64,000 bases of DNA, taken from the NCBI GenBank assembly GCA_902778895.1, contig CACYZF010000009.1, forward strand, positions 62,001 through 126,000, given 5' to 3'. Below the pieces are notes generated by a model. The model did not search any database. It saw only the letters and a program-made list of their open reading frames with translations, and was not told the origin of the DNA. The stretch comes from an uncultured bacterium. GTDB taxonomy: Bacteria; Verrucomicrobiota; Lentisphaeria; Victivallales; UBA1829. The position numbers and the translations under genes are program-made. Below, piece after piece: positions 23,733 to 32,548 of this stretch (positions are counted from its first letter, which is position 1; each line of letters opens with the position of its first letter).

Positions 23733-24404
23733 ATGAACATTTGTGAATTTATTCAAGAGAAGGTCGCGATCGGCGAGATCAATGACGACGTCTTGGCACA
23801 TCTTCGCATTTGTCACGAGTGCAAAGCATTTGCCGACGATCTCGAATGTTTCCTCTCCTGCGATTTGCCGGAGGCCGAGCCCCCGAAGCATGTCGACGAC
23901 GCAATTCGCGCCGTCGCGGCCGAGGCCGCGGATGTAAACCGTTTCCTCAGTGCCCTGCCGGATATCGAGCCTCCGAAGCATGTCGACGACGCCGTCCGCG
24001 CCGTCGCGCAGGATGTCGCAGCCGCAAACCGTCTCCATCGCGTTCTGCCGGATATCGAGCCTCCGAAGCATGTTGACGACGCCGTCCGCGCCGCCGGCGC
24101 CTTCACGGCTTCCGCTTATGCCCGCAAGAACCGCATGAAGAAGGCGTTCCGCGTCCTGATCCCGGTCGCGGCGGCCCTCGCAGTCTGCTTCCTCTTCTAT
24201 TTCGAACCGGTGAACAATCCGCAGCAGCTGGCGGTCCCGACGCAGGCGACCGCGGCGGCCGACTGGACCGGTGCCGTCATGGACGGCGAACTGACGAAGG
24301 TCTCCATGGAGCTTACGAACTCGATGTCCGATCTTTCGCTCTCCGACACCGATCTTCTGATCGCCCAGCTCGAAGCCGACTTCGCGGCCTACGCGGAAAA
24401 CTGA
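23733..24404 (+). CDS. ZAS-type anti-sigma factor with 30-residue tandem repeats
   Basis: A 223-residue protein. The N-terminus carries the zinc anti-sigma motif H-x3-C-x2-C (HLRICHEC). Then come three repeats starting PPKHVDDA[IV]RA, exactly 30 residues apart, one membrane helix (~residues 142-160, RVLIPVAAALAVCFLFYF) and a periplasmic tail of about 65 residues. By family it would hold the adjacent sigma factor at the inner membrane until a signal releases it. The repeats may form a flexible spacer between the zinc domain and membrane, or a second binding surface. Confidence 0.82.
   Translation: MNICEFIQEKVAIGEINDDVLAHLRICHECKAFADDLECFLSCDLPEAEPPKHVDDAIRAVAAEAADVNRFLSALPDIEPPKHVDDAVRAVAQDVAAANRLHRVLPDIEPPKHVDDAVRAAGAFTASAYARKNRMKKAFRVLIPVAAALAVCFLFYFEPVNNPQQLAVPTQATAAADWTGAVMDGELTKVSMELTNSMSDLSLSDTDLLIAQLEADFAAYAEN
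23863..24110 (+). repeat. Three 90-bp tandem repeats in the anti-sigma gene
   Basis: The copies are anchored at 23881, 23971 and 24061 (CCGAAGCATGT[CT]GACGACGC), spaced exactly 90 bp. The first two are full units and the third is partial. DNA identity is high, which suggests recent in-frame duplication. Confidence 0.9.
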
Positions 24405-24442
24405 GTTAGTCTGTTTTAATCTCAAGCCCCGGAGATACAGCC

Positions 24443-26203
24443 ATGACCGCTACCCGGAAAATCCTGCTTCTTCTGTTCTGCACCACCGCTTCTGTCGCGC
24501 TCGCCGCGCAGGAAGCGAAGGACGACGCGTCCAAATCCGAGGATAAACCGAAAACAGAGCAGAAGAATCCCGCGCAGCCCGGCCAGATCCCGATGATTAC
24601 GTTCCCGGGACAGCAGTGGGGACAGAATCCCTGGACATTCGGCGGACAGCCCGGCGGCAGGGATGAGAAAAAGGACGACGGGAAAAAAGACGACAAGAAG
24701 AACGATAATCCGTGGCAGAATTCGCCGTGGGGACAGCCCGGCGGCGGCTTTGGCGGCGGTTTCGGCGGCGGTCCGGGTTCGGGCAACCCCTGGGAACAGG
24801 GGCTCGGCGGCGGCTTCGGCGGCGCTTTCGGTGGTCCCGGATTCAATCCGTGGGATGACGGCCCGATGTTCTTCGGCGGATCCGGCAGTTTCTTCGGCAT
24901 GGACAGACCGTGGGAAAACCGCGACAACGATAATAAAAAAGAAGAGAAAGAGAAAAAAGACGATCCGTCTCCGTTCGGCGGCAGAGGCTGGTCCGGCGGC
25001 GGCTTGTTCGGTTCCGGCAATCCGTGGACCGATATTCCGGTTTCCCCGTTCACCTTCGGGTTCGGCGGTCCCGGCATGGGCGGCGGCTTCGGCGGTGGCC
25101 CGGGCTCCGGCAATCCGTGGGAACAGCGTTTTGGCGGCTTTGGCGGCGGTCCGGGTATGGGCGGCGGCTTTGGCGGCGGTCCCGGCATGGGCGGCGGCTT
25201 TGGCGGCGGTCCGGGTATGGGCGGCGGCTTTGGCGGCGGTCCGGGTATGGGCGGCGGTTTCGGCGGTGTGCCCGGCATGGGCGGCGGTCGAGGGAATGCG
25301 CCCGGCATGGGCGGCGGCTTCGGCGGCGCACCCGGTATGGGCATGGGCGGCGGCTTCGGCGGCGGTCCCGGTTTCGGCGGCGGTCCCGGTATGGGCGATA
25401 ATTCGCGCCGCAACATGTCCATGATCGATTCGATTCCGGCAGAGGAACGCGAACGCCTCATGCAGCTGATGCGGACTGATTACGAGGCGTTCCGCAAGGA
25501 ACTCCGCAACCTTGTTTCCGGCCAGCAGGAAAACGAATACAAGGCGGCGATGGAACTTCGCGAAAAATACCTCAAGGCTACGAGCAGTGCCGAAAAGGAC
25601 AAGATCAAGAAGGAACTCCACGAACTCATCGGCGAGCGGTTCAAGACCTACAATAAATCCGCGGAACGCCAGATCGCGGAGACCGAAGATGTCATTGCGT
25701 CCGCGCAGGAACGTCTCGCCATCCTCAAAAAACAGCACGAGGAACGCGTGAAAAACGCCGACCTCTTCATCAATTCCACGATAGACGACTACCTGAATCC
25801 CGACAAAGCGCCCACCTATGAAGACGCTCTGCGCAAGCAGAACGAACAGAGCGCCCGAAGCAGACTTCCTGAATTCGACAACAACCGTCAGGGCGGCAGA
25901 GGCGGCAACGGCGGCAGAGGTGGCAACGGCGGCCAGCGCGGCAATCAGCCCCGAGGTGGTCAGGGCGGCTTCGGCGGCGGTGCACCCGGTATGGGCGGCG
26001 GCTTCGGCGGCGGTCCCGGTATGGGCGGCGGCTTCGGCGGCGGCGCATCCGGCGGCATGGGCGGCGGCTTCGGTGGCGGCTTCGGTGGCGGTCCCGGTAT
26101 GGGCGGCGGTCAGGGCGGCTTCGGCGGCGGTCCCGGTATGGGCGGCGGCCAGCGTCCCGGCGGCGGCTTCGGCGCCCCTCCTCAGTCGACGCCCCGGAAT
26201 TGA
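24443..26203 (+). CDS. Secreted glycine-rich protein with central helical domain
   Basis: A 586-residue protein with a signal peptide (~1-21, ending ALAAQ). A charged Lys/Asp-rich stretch is followed by a Gly/Met/Phe-rich repeat region (~100-315) of GGGFGGGPGM units. Residues ~320-470 form a charged helical segment (ERERLMQLMRTDYEAFRKEL ... KNADLFINSTIDDYL), vaguely like CpxP/Spy-type periplasmic helical proteins. A second Gly-rich repeat tail (~480-586) follows. It is the last gene of the sigma/anti-sigma series, 38 nt downstream, and is a likely target of that sigma factor. The function is unknown. Confidence 0.78.
   Translation: MTATRKILLLLFCTTASVALAAQEAKDDASKSEDKPKTEQKNPAQPGQIPMITFPGQQWGQNPWTFGGQPGGRDEKKDDGKKDDKKNDNPWQNSPWGQPGGGFGGGFGGGPGSGNPWEQGLGGGFGGAFGGPGFNPWDDGPMFFGGSGSFFGMDRPWENRDNDNKKEEKEKKDDPSPFGGRGWSGGGLFGSGNPWTDIPVSPFTFGFGGPGMGGGFGGGPGSGNPWEQRFGGFGGGPGMGGGFGGGPGMGGGFGGGPGMGGGFGGGPGMGGGFGGVPGMGGGRGNAPGMGGGFGGAPGMGMGGGFGGGPGFGGGPGMGDNSRRNMSMIDSIPAEERERLMQLMRTDYEAFRKELRNLVSGQQENEYKAAMELREKYLKATSSAEKDKIKKELHELIGERFKTYNKSAERQIAETEDVIASAQERLAILKKQHEERVKNADLFINSTIDDYLNPDKAPTYEDALRKQNEQSARSRLPEFDNNRQGGRGGNGGRGGNGGQRGNQPRGGQGGFGGGAPGMGGGFGGGPGMGGGFGGGASGGMGGGFGGGFGGGPGMGGGQGGFGGGPGMGGGQRPGGGFGAPPQSTPRN
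24740..25400 (+). repeat. Glycine-rich coding repeats, first block
   Basis: Degenerate tandem copies of a 24-bp unit coding GGGFGGGPGM. The clearest run is about 25140-25260. It is coding low complexity, not a CRISPR array. Confidence 0.85.
25890..26190 (+). repeat. Glycine-rich coding repeats, second block
   Basis: The same GGGFGGGPGMG coding unit recurs at the C-terminal end of the gene, preceded by RGGNGG units. Confidence 0.85.
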
Positions 26204-26230
26204 CCGTTACGACAGATTTCGTTCACTTAT

Positions 26231-26264
26231 CCCCGTTGGATTTCCCGGTCCGACGGGGTTTTTT
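26231..26264 (+). terminator. Terminator after the glycine-rich gene
   Basis: CCCCGTTGGA (26231-26240) pairs with TCCGACGGGG (26249-26258), followed by six Ts. Confidence 0.85.
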
Positions 26265-26294
26265 ATGCCGGTGATCCTTCTGGTGCGACGGCAC

Positions 26295-26364
26295 GAAAAA
26301 AGCGGATTCCCGACGCAAGTTCGCGAGGTCGGAAACCCGCCTGAAAACGGAGGAAAAACCTCCG
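26295..26364 (-). terminator. Two tandem terminators after the phosphomannomutase gene
   Basis: Read leftward, a short hairpin CGGAGG-TTTTT-CCTCCG (26348-26364) with four Us is followed by a 13-bp stem (26301-26340) ending in TTTTTT. Confidence 0.8.
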
Positions 26365-26374
26365 GGAATATCCG

Positions 26375-27700
26375 TCAGGAACGGATCACGGCGAGGATCT
26401 CGTCGCGTTTGGCCTCCATGGTGGCCTTGTCCTTGGCTTCGACGATGAGGCGGAGGAGCGGCTCGGTGTTGGAGGAACGGATGTTGAACCACCAGTCGGA
26501 ATACTCCACGCTGATTCCGTCGAGCTCGAACATGCGGCCGTCGGCGTACTTGGCGCGGATCTTGTCGAGGATGGGCTTCACGTCGGCGACCTTGGAATTG
26601 ATCTCGCCGCTCTGGTAGTATTTCTTGAGGGGCTTCACAAGTTCACTGACCTGCTTTTTCGATTTGCAGATCAGGTTCGCGAGCTTGATGATGGCGAGCC
26701 CCTGGGATTCCGCCACATAGTTCTCGCGGAAGTAGTAGTGACCGGAGAGTTCGCCCGCCATGACCGCGTTTTCCTTGCGCATCTGGTTCTTGATGAAAGC
26801 GTGTCCGACGCGGGACATGCTGGGTTTGCCGCCGTTGTCGCGGATGGCCTCGCGGACGGCCCAGCTGCTGCGCAGGTCGTAGAGGATGGTGGCGCTGCCG
26901 CAGCCCGGCTCGCCGAGGATGTCCATGGCGATCAGGGCGGTGAAGAGGTCCATCGGGATGATCTCGCCCTTGTCGTCGATGAAGCCGCAGCGGTCCGCGT
27001 CGCCGTCGAACGCCGCGCCGAAGTCCGCGCCGACCTCGACGACTTTCTTGCGGATGGCGTCGAGCGTGCTGGTCTGAAGCGGATTGGCGAGGTGGTTCGG
27101 GAACGTGCCGTCGAGCGTGTCGTACATGGGGATGACCTCGAAGAAGTCCTTGATTCCGGCGAATTCATAGAGGCCCATGGCGTTCGCGTAGTCGACCACG
27201 ACTTTGAGCTTGCGGTCCATCTTCGCGTAGGAGCGCAGGAATTTCGTGTATTCGGGGGCGATGTCGTACTGCGTGACCGTGCCCTTCTTTTCCGCGGCGG
27301 GGAAGTTGTTCGCCTCGACGAGCATCTGGATGTCCGCGATGCCGGTGTCGCCGCTGATGGGAACGGCCTGCGCCTTGCAGAGCTTGAAGCCGTTCCATTC
27401 GCCCGGATTGTGCGATGCCGTGATCATCACGCTGCCGTCCGCGCCGAGGAAGCCGTTGGCGTGGTAGGACATCGGGGTGGAGCAGAGGCCGATGTCGATC
27501 ACGTCAGCGCCCTGTTTCGTGATGCCGCGTGTGAGGCCCTCGAACAGCGGGGCGGAGTGCGGACGCATGTCGCGTCCCACGACGATTTTCTTCGCGCCGG
27601 TGAAGACGACGAAAGCGCGCCCGATCTTTTCGGCGAGGTCCGCGTCGATTTGCTCCGGGTAGATACCGCGGATGTCGTAGGCTTTGAAAATTCCAGACAT
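26375..27700 (-). CDS. Phosphomannomutase/phosphoglucomutase (AlgC/ManB family)
   Basis: About 441 residues from ATG 27700 (GAGGAG at 8 nt). All four active-site loops are present: the phospho-Ser loop ITASHNPGEWNG, the metal loop FDGDADRCGF, the sugar loop GELSGHYYF and the phosphate loop RSSNTEP. It interconverts hexose 1- and 6-phosphates, feeding GDP-mannose or UDP-glucose for surface polysaccharide, which fits the several polysaccharide genes in the window. The gene stands alone, with its own promoter and terminators. Mannose or glucose preference cannot be read from sequence. Confidence 0.94.
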   Translation of the reverse strand: MSGIFKAYDIRGIYPEQIDADLAEKIGRAFVVFTGAKKIVVGRDMRPHSAPLFEGLTRGITKQGADVIDIGLCSTPMSYHANGFLGADGSVMITASHNPGEWNGFKLCKAQAVPISGDTGIADIQMLVEANNFPAAEKKGTVTQYDIAPEYTKFLRSYAKMDRKLKVVVDYANAMGLYEFAGIKDFFEVIPMYDTLDGTFPNHLANPLQTSTLDAIRKKVVEVGADFGAAFDGDADRCGFIDDKGEIIPMDLFTALIAMDILGEPGCGSATILYDLRSSWAVREAIRDNGGKPSMSRVGHAFIKNQMRKENAVMAGELSGHYYFRENYVAESQGLAIIKLANLICKSKKQVSELVKPLKKYYQSGEINSKVADVKPILDKIRAKYADGRMFELDGISVEYSDWWFNIRSSNTEPLLRLIVEAKDKATMEAKRDEILAVIRS

Positions 27701-27790
27701 GGTTATACTCCTCAAAAATGGTTGAATGTGTGTGCGGAAAACGGCCGTTCCGTGTTTTCTTTCGCGCACGTACCGGGCATTCAAACAATA

Positions 27791-27819
27791 AACATATCAC
27801 GCGAAGGGCGGAAAGTCAA
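27791..27819 (-). promoter_or_regulatory. Promoter for the phosphomannomutase gene
   Basis: Minus strand TTGACT (27814-27819), 17 nt spacer, TATGTT (27791-27796) preceded by TGA. Confidence 0.65.
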
Positions 27820-28014
27820 TCTGAAAAATGAAAAAAGACTTGAGAAAAAGGAGGCACGGCCTTCGCTGCGGCAGTGGCGGACTTCGCTCCTGCACGGAAC
27901 AGGGCAAAACTTGATCCACTCTGACTGCACGACGACTTTTTCAGTCAATTCCGCGGAAAAGAGTTTTTACGCGAGGATTGGGCCGTTTTTTTCCGAAACA
28001 ATAACGAATTTGTC

Positions 28015-28043
28015 TTGATTTCAGCGGGTTTCCGGTGTATATT
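28015..28043 (+). promoter_or_regulatory. Promoter for pckG
   Basis: TTGATT (28015-28020), 17 nt spacer, TATATT (28038-28043). Confidence 0.65.
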
Positions 28044-28111
28044 ATATAGATTTACCAAAACGATTCAACCAACCGTTCCTAACAACCCCAAACCTACAGG
28101 GAAACTCAACT

Positions 28112-29938
28112 ATGAAAGAACTCAATGCCGCTCCCAATGCGCCGAAGCTGGTCGCATGGGTGAAAGAATGGGCTACCCTCTGCGAACCCGATGCCATCTA
28201 CTGGTGCGACGGTTCCCGCGAAGAGTATGACCGCCTCTGCAACGAAATGGTCGAATCCGGTCTCGCGATCCGCCTCAACCCGGTGAAGCGCCCGAACTGC
28301 CTTCTGTTCCGCTCCGATCCGTCCGACGTCGCCCGCGTCGAAGCCCGCACCTTCATCGCCTCGAAGACGAAAGAAGAAGCCGGCCCGACCAACAACTGGA
28401 TCGATCCGGTCGAACTGAAGAAGACCCTCCGCGGCCTCTACAAGGGCTGCATGCACGGCCGCACCATGTATGTGATCCCGTTCTCCATGGGGCCCGTCGG
28501 CTCCCCGATCGCGAAGATCGGCGTCGAGATCACCGACTCCCCGTACGTCGTTGCGAACATGGAGATCATGACCCGCGTCGGCACGAAAGTTCTCGATGTC
28601 CTCAAGGACGGCGAGTTCGTCCCCTGCATCCACTCCGTCGGCAAGCCGCTTGAAAACGGCGCGAAGGACAACGGCGTCTGGCCGTGCGCCCCGCTCGACA
28701 AGAAGTACATCGCGCAGTTCCCCGAGACCCGCGAGATCTGGTCCTACGGCAGCGGTTACGGCGGAAACGCCCTGCTCGGCAAGAAGTGCCTCGCGCTCCG
28801 CATCGCCTCCGTCCAGGCCCGCGACGAAGGCTGGATGGCCGAACACATGCTCATCCTGAAGCTCACGCGTGAATCCGACGGCAAAGTCAAATACATCACC
28901 GGCGCGTTCCCGTCCGCCTGCGGCAAGACCAACCTTGCCATGCTCATCCCGACCATCAAGGGCTGGAAGGTCGAGACCGTCGGCGACGATATCTCCTGGA
29001 TGAAGTTCGGCGCGGACGGCCAGCTCTACGCCATCAACCCGGAAGCCGGTTTCTTCGGCGTCGCCCCCGGCACCAGCATGCAGTCCAACCCGAACGCCAT
29101 GCTCTCCTGCGCCAAGGATACCATCTTCACGAACGTCGCCCTCACCGATGACGGCGATGTGTGGTGGGAAGGCATCGGCTACGATGCTCCCGCACACCTC
29201 ATCGACTGGAAGGGCCAGGACTGGAAGCCCGGTCAGGTCGACGCCGACGGCAAGCCCGTCAAGGCCGCTCACCCGAACGCCCGCTTCACCGCCCGCGCCT
29301 GCAACTGCCCGGCCATCGCTTCCAACTGGGAAGATCCTGCCGGCGTTCCGATCGCCGCGTTCCTCTTCGGCGGTCGCCGTCCCAGCACGCTTCCGCTCGT
29401 TTACCAGTCCAAGAACTGGGAACACGGCGTGTTCATCGGCTCCACGGTCGGTTCTGAAGTGACCGCCGCCGCCCTCGACGTCAAGGCCGGTACCGTCCGC
29501 CGCGACCCGTTCGCCATGCTGCCGTTCTGCGGCTACAACATGGGCGACTACTTCAAGCACTGGCTTGAGATCGGCAAGAAGGAAGGCGCCAAGCTCCCGA
29601 AGATCTTCTGCGTGAACTGGTTCCGCAAGACCGCCGACGGCAAGTGGCTCTGGCCCGGCTACGGCGACAACAGCCGCGTCCTCAAATGGATCTTCGAACG
29701 TTGCGACGGCGAAGGCAAGGCCGATGAGACCCCGATCGGGTACGTCCCCGCTCTGGACGCCATCGACCGCACCGGCACCGATGTGACCGAAGACGACATG
29801 AAGCAGCTTCTCGCCATCGACAAGGAAGGCTGGAAGAAGGAACTCGAGACCATCTCCGAGCACTATGCCAAGTTCGACCGTCTTCCGGCCGAGCTCGAGG
29901 CGCAGCGCAAGGCCCTCGAAGAACGCTTCAGCAAGTAA
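28112..29938 (+). CDS. pckG: Phosphoenolpyruvate carboxykinase (GTP)
   Basis: A 608-residue protein of GTP-type length. It interconverts oxaloacetate and PEP. The kinase-1 P-loop [14 protein letters not shown], the kinase-2 region [24 protein letters not shown] and the Mn2+/substrate region are clear, and the sequence is unlike the ATP-dependent family. In anaerobes of this kind it may run toward oxaloacetate to feed succinate formation. The leader is about 60 nt and the gene is monocistronic, with a strong promoter and terminator. The codon use is very regular and C-ending, as expected for a highly expressed gene. Confidence 0.97.
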   Translation: MKELNAAPNAPKLVAWVKEWATLCEPDAIYWCDGSREEYDRLCNEMVESGLAIRLNPVKRPNCLLFRSDPSDVARVEARTFIASKTKEEAGPTNNWIDPVELKKTLRGLYKGCMHGRTMYVIPFSMGPVGSPIAKIGVEITDSPYVVANMEIMTRVGTKVLDVLKDGEFVPCIHSVGKPLENGAKDNGVWPCAPLDKKYIAQFPETREIWSYGSGYGGNALLGKKCLALRIASVQARDEGWMAEHMLILKLTRESDGKVKYITGAFPSACGKTNLAMLIPTIKGWKVETVGDDISWMKFGADGQLYAINPEAGFFGVAPGTSMQSNPNAMLSCAKDTIFTNVALTDDGDVWWEGIGYDAPAHLIDWKGQDWKPGQVDADGKPVKAAHPNARFTARACNCPAIASNWEDPAGVPIAAFLFGGRRPSTLPLVYQSKNWEHGVFIGSTVGSEVTAAALDVKAGTVRRDPFAMLPFCGYNMGDYFKHWLEIGKKEGAKLPKIFCVNWFRKTADGKWLWPGYGDNSRVLKWIFERCDGEGKADETPIGYVPALDAIDRTGTDVTEDDMKQLLAIDKEGWKKELETISEHYAKFDRLPAELEAQRKALEERFSK

Positions 29939-29956
29939 TCTGAACGATCGCTTCAA

Positions 29957-29991
29957 GTCCGCGGTGCATCAAAAACACCGCGGGCTTTTTT
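29957..29991 (+). terminator. Terminator after pckG
   Basis: The stem CCGCGGTG (29959-29966) with CACCGCGG (29976-29983) is followed by six Ts. Confidence 0.88.
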
Positions 29992-30042
29992 GTTCTGTTT
30001 GAACTCGGACCAAGTGAATTGACGCGAAAGGAACCGGTATCC

Positions 30043-31839
30043 ATGTCAGAGACGAACGCCCCGAAACTCCGCAGTGAACTCGCCCCGGAAACCTGCTGGG
30101 ACCTCACCCAAATTTACAAAACCGACGCGGACTGGGAGGAAGCGTTCCGTACGCTTGACGACCTGCTCGCCGCCCATCAGGCGTGCCGGGGCCACCTGGC
30201 CGACTCCGCCGAAGCGCTGAAACGCGGGCTGGAGACCGGCGACGCGCTCGGGCTCCGCCTCGAAACGCTGTATTCCTACGCGCATCTGAAGTCCGACGAA
30301 GACCTCGCCAACGGCAAGAACGCCGGCCGCCGCGACCGCATCGCCGCGCGTTATGCCGAGATCGAGGGCGAAACCTCCTGGTTCGATCCCGAACTTCTCG
30401 CCATGCCCGAGGCGCGTTTCAAGGAGCTTATGGACGCCCCCGTGCTGGCGTTCTACCGCCGCACTCTCGAAGACACCGTGCGCCAGCGTCCGCATACGCT
30501 CTCCGAGCCGGAGGAACGCATCCTCGGCCTTGCCTCCGATGTCTTTTCCACCGGCAACCATGCGTTTTGCAAGCTCAACGACGCCGACCTGCGCTTCCCT
30601 CACATCAAGGATGAGAAGGGCAACGACGTCGAGCTCACGCACGGCAACTACATCAAGTTCCTGGAGAACGCCGACCGCCGCGTCCGCAAGGATGCCTTCG
30701 ACGCCTGCTACAAGACCTATTCGTCCTTCGCGAACACGATCGCCGCGCTGCTCGACGGCACGGTGAAGGCTGGCGTGCTTGAGGCGAAACTCCGTCATTT
30801 CCCGTCCGCGCGCGCCGCCTCGCTGTTCCCAGACCACGTGCCGGAATCCATGTACGACGGCCTGATCGACGCCGTTCGCGCGAAACTTCCGCTCCTGCAC
30901 CGGTATTTCGAGCTGCGCCGCCGCGTCCTGAAGCTCGACAAACTCGAACTTTTCGACCTCGTGACGCCGCTCGTCCGCCCGGCGAAAGTGCTGTACTCCT
31001 GGGAAGAGGGCTGCGACCTCGTGCGTCAGGCCGTGAAGCTCTACGGGACCGAATACTGCGAAGCGCTGGAGCATGCTTTCAAGGACCGCTGGATCGACGT
31101 CTACGAGTGCCGAGGCAAGACTTCCGGCGCGTATTCCGGTGGCTGCTACCGCAAGCCCCCGTACGTCCTGCTGAACTACACCGGCACGCTGGACAGCGTC
31201 TCCACGCTCGCCCACGAGCTCGGCCACTCCATGCACTCCTACCTCTCCGACCGTGCGCAGGATTATCACTACGCGGGCTACTGCCTTTTCGCCGCCGAGG
31301 TCGCGTCCACCACGAACGAACTCCTGCTGAACCACTATCTGCTGGAGCACGCGCAGGACGACAATCTCCGCGCCTACCTCCTGACCCACCTGCTCGACCT
31401 CATCCGCGGGACCGTGTTCCGCCAGACCCAGTTCGCCGAATACGAACGCGACATCTACGCGATGAGCGAGGAAGGCGAACCGCTGACCGCCGAAGCCCTC
31501 AGCGACCATTATTACAAGCTGAACGGCGAGTATTTCGGATCCGGCGTCGTGAACAACGAGCCGATCCGCTTCGAGTGGGCGCGCATCCCGCATTTCCACT
31601 ACAGTTTCTACGTCTACAAGTATGCCACCGGACTTTCCGCCGCCGCCAAGCTCTCCGCCGACATCATCGCGGGGAACCCGGCGCCCGCGCTCCGGTTCCT
31701 CAAGTCCGGCGATACGCGCGACGTGCTGGATCTGCTCCGCGACGCCGGGGCGGATTTCGCCACGCCGGAACCCGTCAACGCCGCGATGCGCCTCTTCGAG
31801 ACCTCGCTGGACCAGCTGGAATCAATCCTGCTCAAGTAA
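30043..31839 (+). CDS. pepF: Oligoendopeptidase F (M3 metallopeptidase)
   Basis: About 598 residues from ATG 30043, preceded by AAGGA. The TTG at 30019 is a less likely start. It has the zinc site HELGH in STLAHELGHSMHSYL with the downstream glutamate in FAAEVASTTNELLL, plus the M3 helical body and the typical PYVLLNYTG just before the zinc helix. It cleaves short intracellular peptides. There is no signal peptide. It begins about 50 nt after the pckG terminator and ends in its own terminator. Confidence 0.94.
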   Translation: MSETNAPKLRSELAPETCWDLTQIYKTDADWEEAFRTLDDLLAAHQACRGHLADSAEALKRGLETGDALGLRLETLYSYAHLKSDEDLANGKNAGRRDRIAARYAEIEGETSWFDPELLAMPEARFKELMDAPVLAFYRRTLEDTVRQRPHTLSEPEERILGLASDVFSTGNHAFCKLNDADLRFPHIKDEKGNDVELTHGNYIKFLENADRRVRKDAFDACYKTYSSFANTIAALLDGTVKAGVLEAKLRHFPSARAASLFPDHVPESMYDGLIDAVRAKLPLLHRYFELRRRVLKLDKLELFDLVTPLVRPAKVLYSWEEGCDLVRQAVKLYGTEYCEALEHAFKDRWIDVYECRGKTSGAYSGGCYRKPPYVLLNYTGTLDSVSTLAHELGHSMHSYLSDRAQDYHYAGYCLFAAEVASTTNELLLNHYLLEHAQDDNLRAYLLTHLLDLIRGTVFRQTQFAEYERDIYAMSEEGEPLTAEALSDHYYKLNGEYFGSGVVNNEPIRFEWARIPHFHYSFYVYKYATGLSAAAKLSADIIAGNPAPALRFLKSGDTRDVLDLLRDAGADFATPEPVNAAMRLFETSLDQLESILLK

Positions 31840-31864
31840 ACGGAAATTTCTGTTCAAAAAAAGT

Positions 31865-31899
31865 GGCAGACTCTCAATCCGCGAGTCTGCCTTTTTTTT
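31865..31899 (+). terminator. Terminator after pepF
   Basis: GCAGACTC (31866-31873) pairs with GAGTCTGC (31883-31890), then C and eight Ts. Confidence 0.88.
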
Positions 31900-31913
31900 G
31901 TGTTTATGTGAAA

Positions 31914-31947
31914 ATGCACTTGAAAAGCACATGATTTGTGATATATT
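31914..31947 (+). promoter_or_regulatory. Promoter and candidate operator of the toxin-antitoxin pair
   Basis: TTGAAA (31920-31925), 16 nt spacer, TATATT (31942-31947) preceded by TGA. An imperfect palindrome ATGcaCTT-GAA-AAGcaCAT (31914-31932) covers the -35 box, where an antitoxin could bind for autorepression. Confidence 0.55.
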
Positions 31948-31979
31948 ATCCGCAGACTTTTAACAGAATGAGGTAAATG

Positions 31980-32261
31980 ATGGCTACTGTTCCGACAACA
32001 AACTTTACGGTTCGCCTGGACTCGAAATTGAAACAGGATGCGGAAACGCTCTTCAACGATCTCGGAATGACCTTGTCCGGCGCGGTCAATGTGTTTCTGC
32101 GCCAGGCGGTACGTGTTCAGGGGATTCCTTTCGAAATCCGCAAGGAACAGCCGAACAGGACGACCCTCGCCGCCATGAAAGAGGCAATTGAGCTTGCCAA
32201 TGACCCGAAGGCCAAAACCTTTGCTTCCGTGGCTGAGATGATGCGGGACATTGAAAAGTGA
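31980..32261 (+). CDS. RelB/DinJ-family antitoxin
   Basis: About 93 residues. The N-terminal segment TTNFTVRLDSKLKQDAETLFNDLGMTLSGAVNVFLRQA is a ribbon-helix-helix DNA-binding unit of the DinJ type. The C-terminal part would wrap the toxin. It should neutralise the YafQ-like toxin and repress its own promoter. ATG 31980 is favoured over 31977, since GAGG then lies 6 nt away rather than 3. The stop shares a base with the toxin ATG (TGATG). Confidence 0.9.
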   Translation: MATVPTTNFTVRLDSKLKQDAETLFNDLGMTLSGAVNVFLRQAVRVQGIPFEIRKEQPNRTTLAAMKEAIELANDPKAKTFASVAEMMRDIEK

Positions 32262-32536
32262 TGTATCAACTTCAGCTGACCTCGCAGTTCAAAAAAGACT
32301 GCAAACGCATGAAGCGGCGGGGGCTGAATATGAAAGACCTCACGGCCGTGATTGAACAGCTTCAAGCCGGGAAAGAGCTTCCGCCCGCGAATCGCGATCA
32401 TAACCTGAGCGGGGCTTATGCCGGATTCCGGGAGTGTCATATCAATCCGGACTGGCTTCTGGTGTATTACGTTCAGGCCGACCGTCTCATCCTGGTCTGC
32501 GCCCGTACGGGATCGCACAGCGACATTTTCGGATGA
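32261..32536 (+). CDS. YafQ-family mRNA interferase toxin
   Basis: A 91-residue RelE-superfamily protein. FKKDCKRMKRRG near the N-terminus and the C-terminal set DHNLSG, ECHINPDW and TGSHSDIFG match the catalytic His/Asp/His positions of E. coli YafQ, which cleaves mRNA on the ribosome. All these residues are present, so it looks active. It is translated by TGATG coupling to the antitoxin. A convergent gene ends 12 nt downstream. Confidence 0.92.
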   Translation: MYQLQLTSQFKKDCKRMKRRGLNMKDLTAVIEQLQAGKELPPANRDHNLSGAYAGFRECHINPDWLLVYYVQADRLILVCARTGSHSDIFG

Positions 32537-32548
32537 GCGAGGGGGAGG

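Larger units (their letters stand above)
27701..28111. other. Intergenic region between phosphomannomutase and pckG genes
   Basis: 411 nt between divergent genes. It holds the promoters at 27791-27819 and 28015-28043. Around 27860-27895 two imperfect 16-nt direct repeats (GGCCTTCGCTGCGGCA, GGACTTCGCTCCTGCA) are visible, with no assigned role. No gene is seen. Confidence 0.5.

Noticed and set aside
25140..25400. 24-bp tandem repeats resembling a CRISPR array
   Set aside because: They are in-frame glycine-rich coding units without unique spacers.
31926..31950. Possible Rex operator (TTGTGA) in the toxin-antitoxin promoter
   Set aside because: Only one half-site is present; the TCACAA partner is missing.
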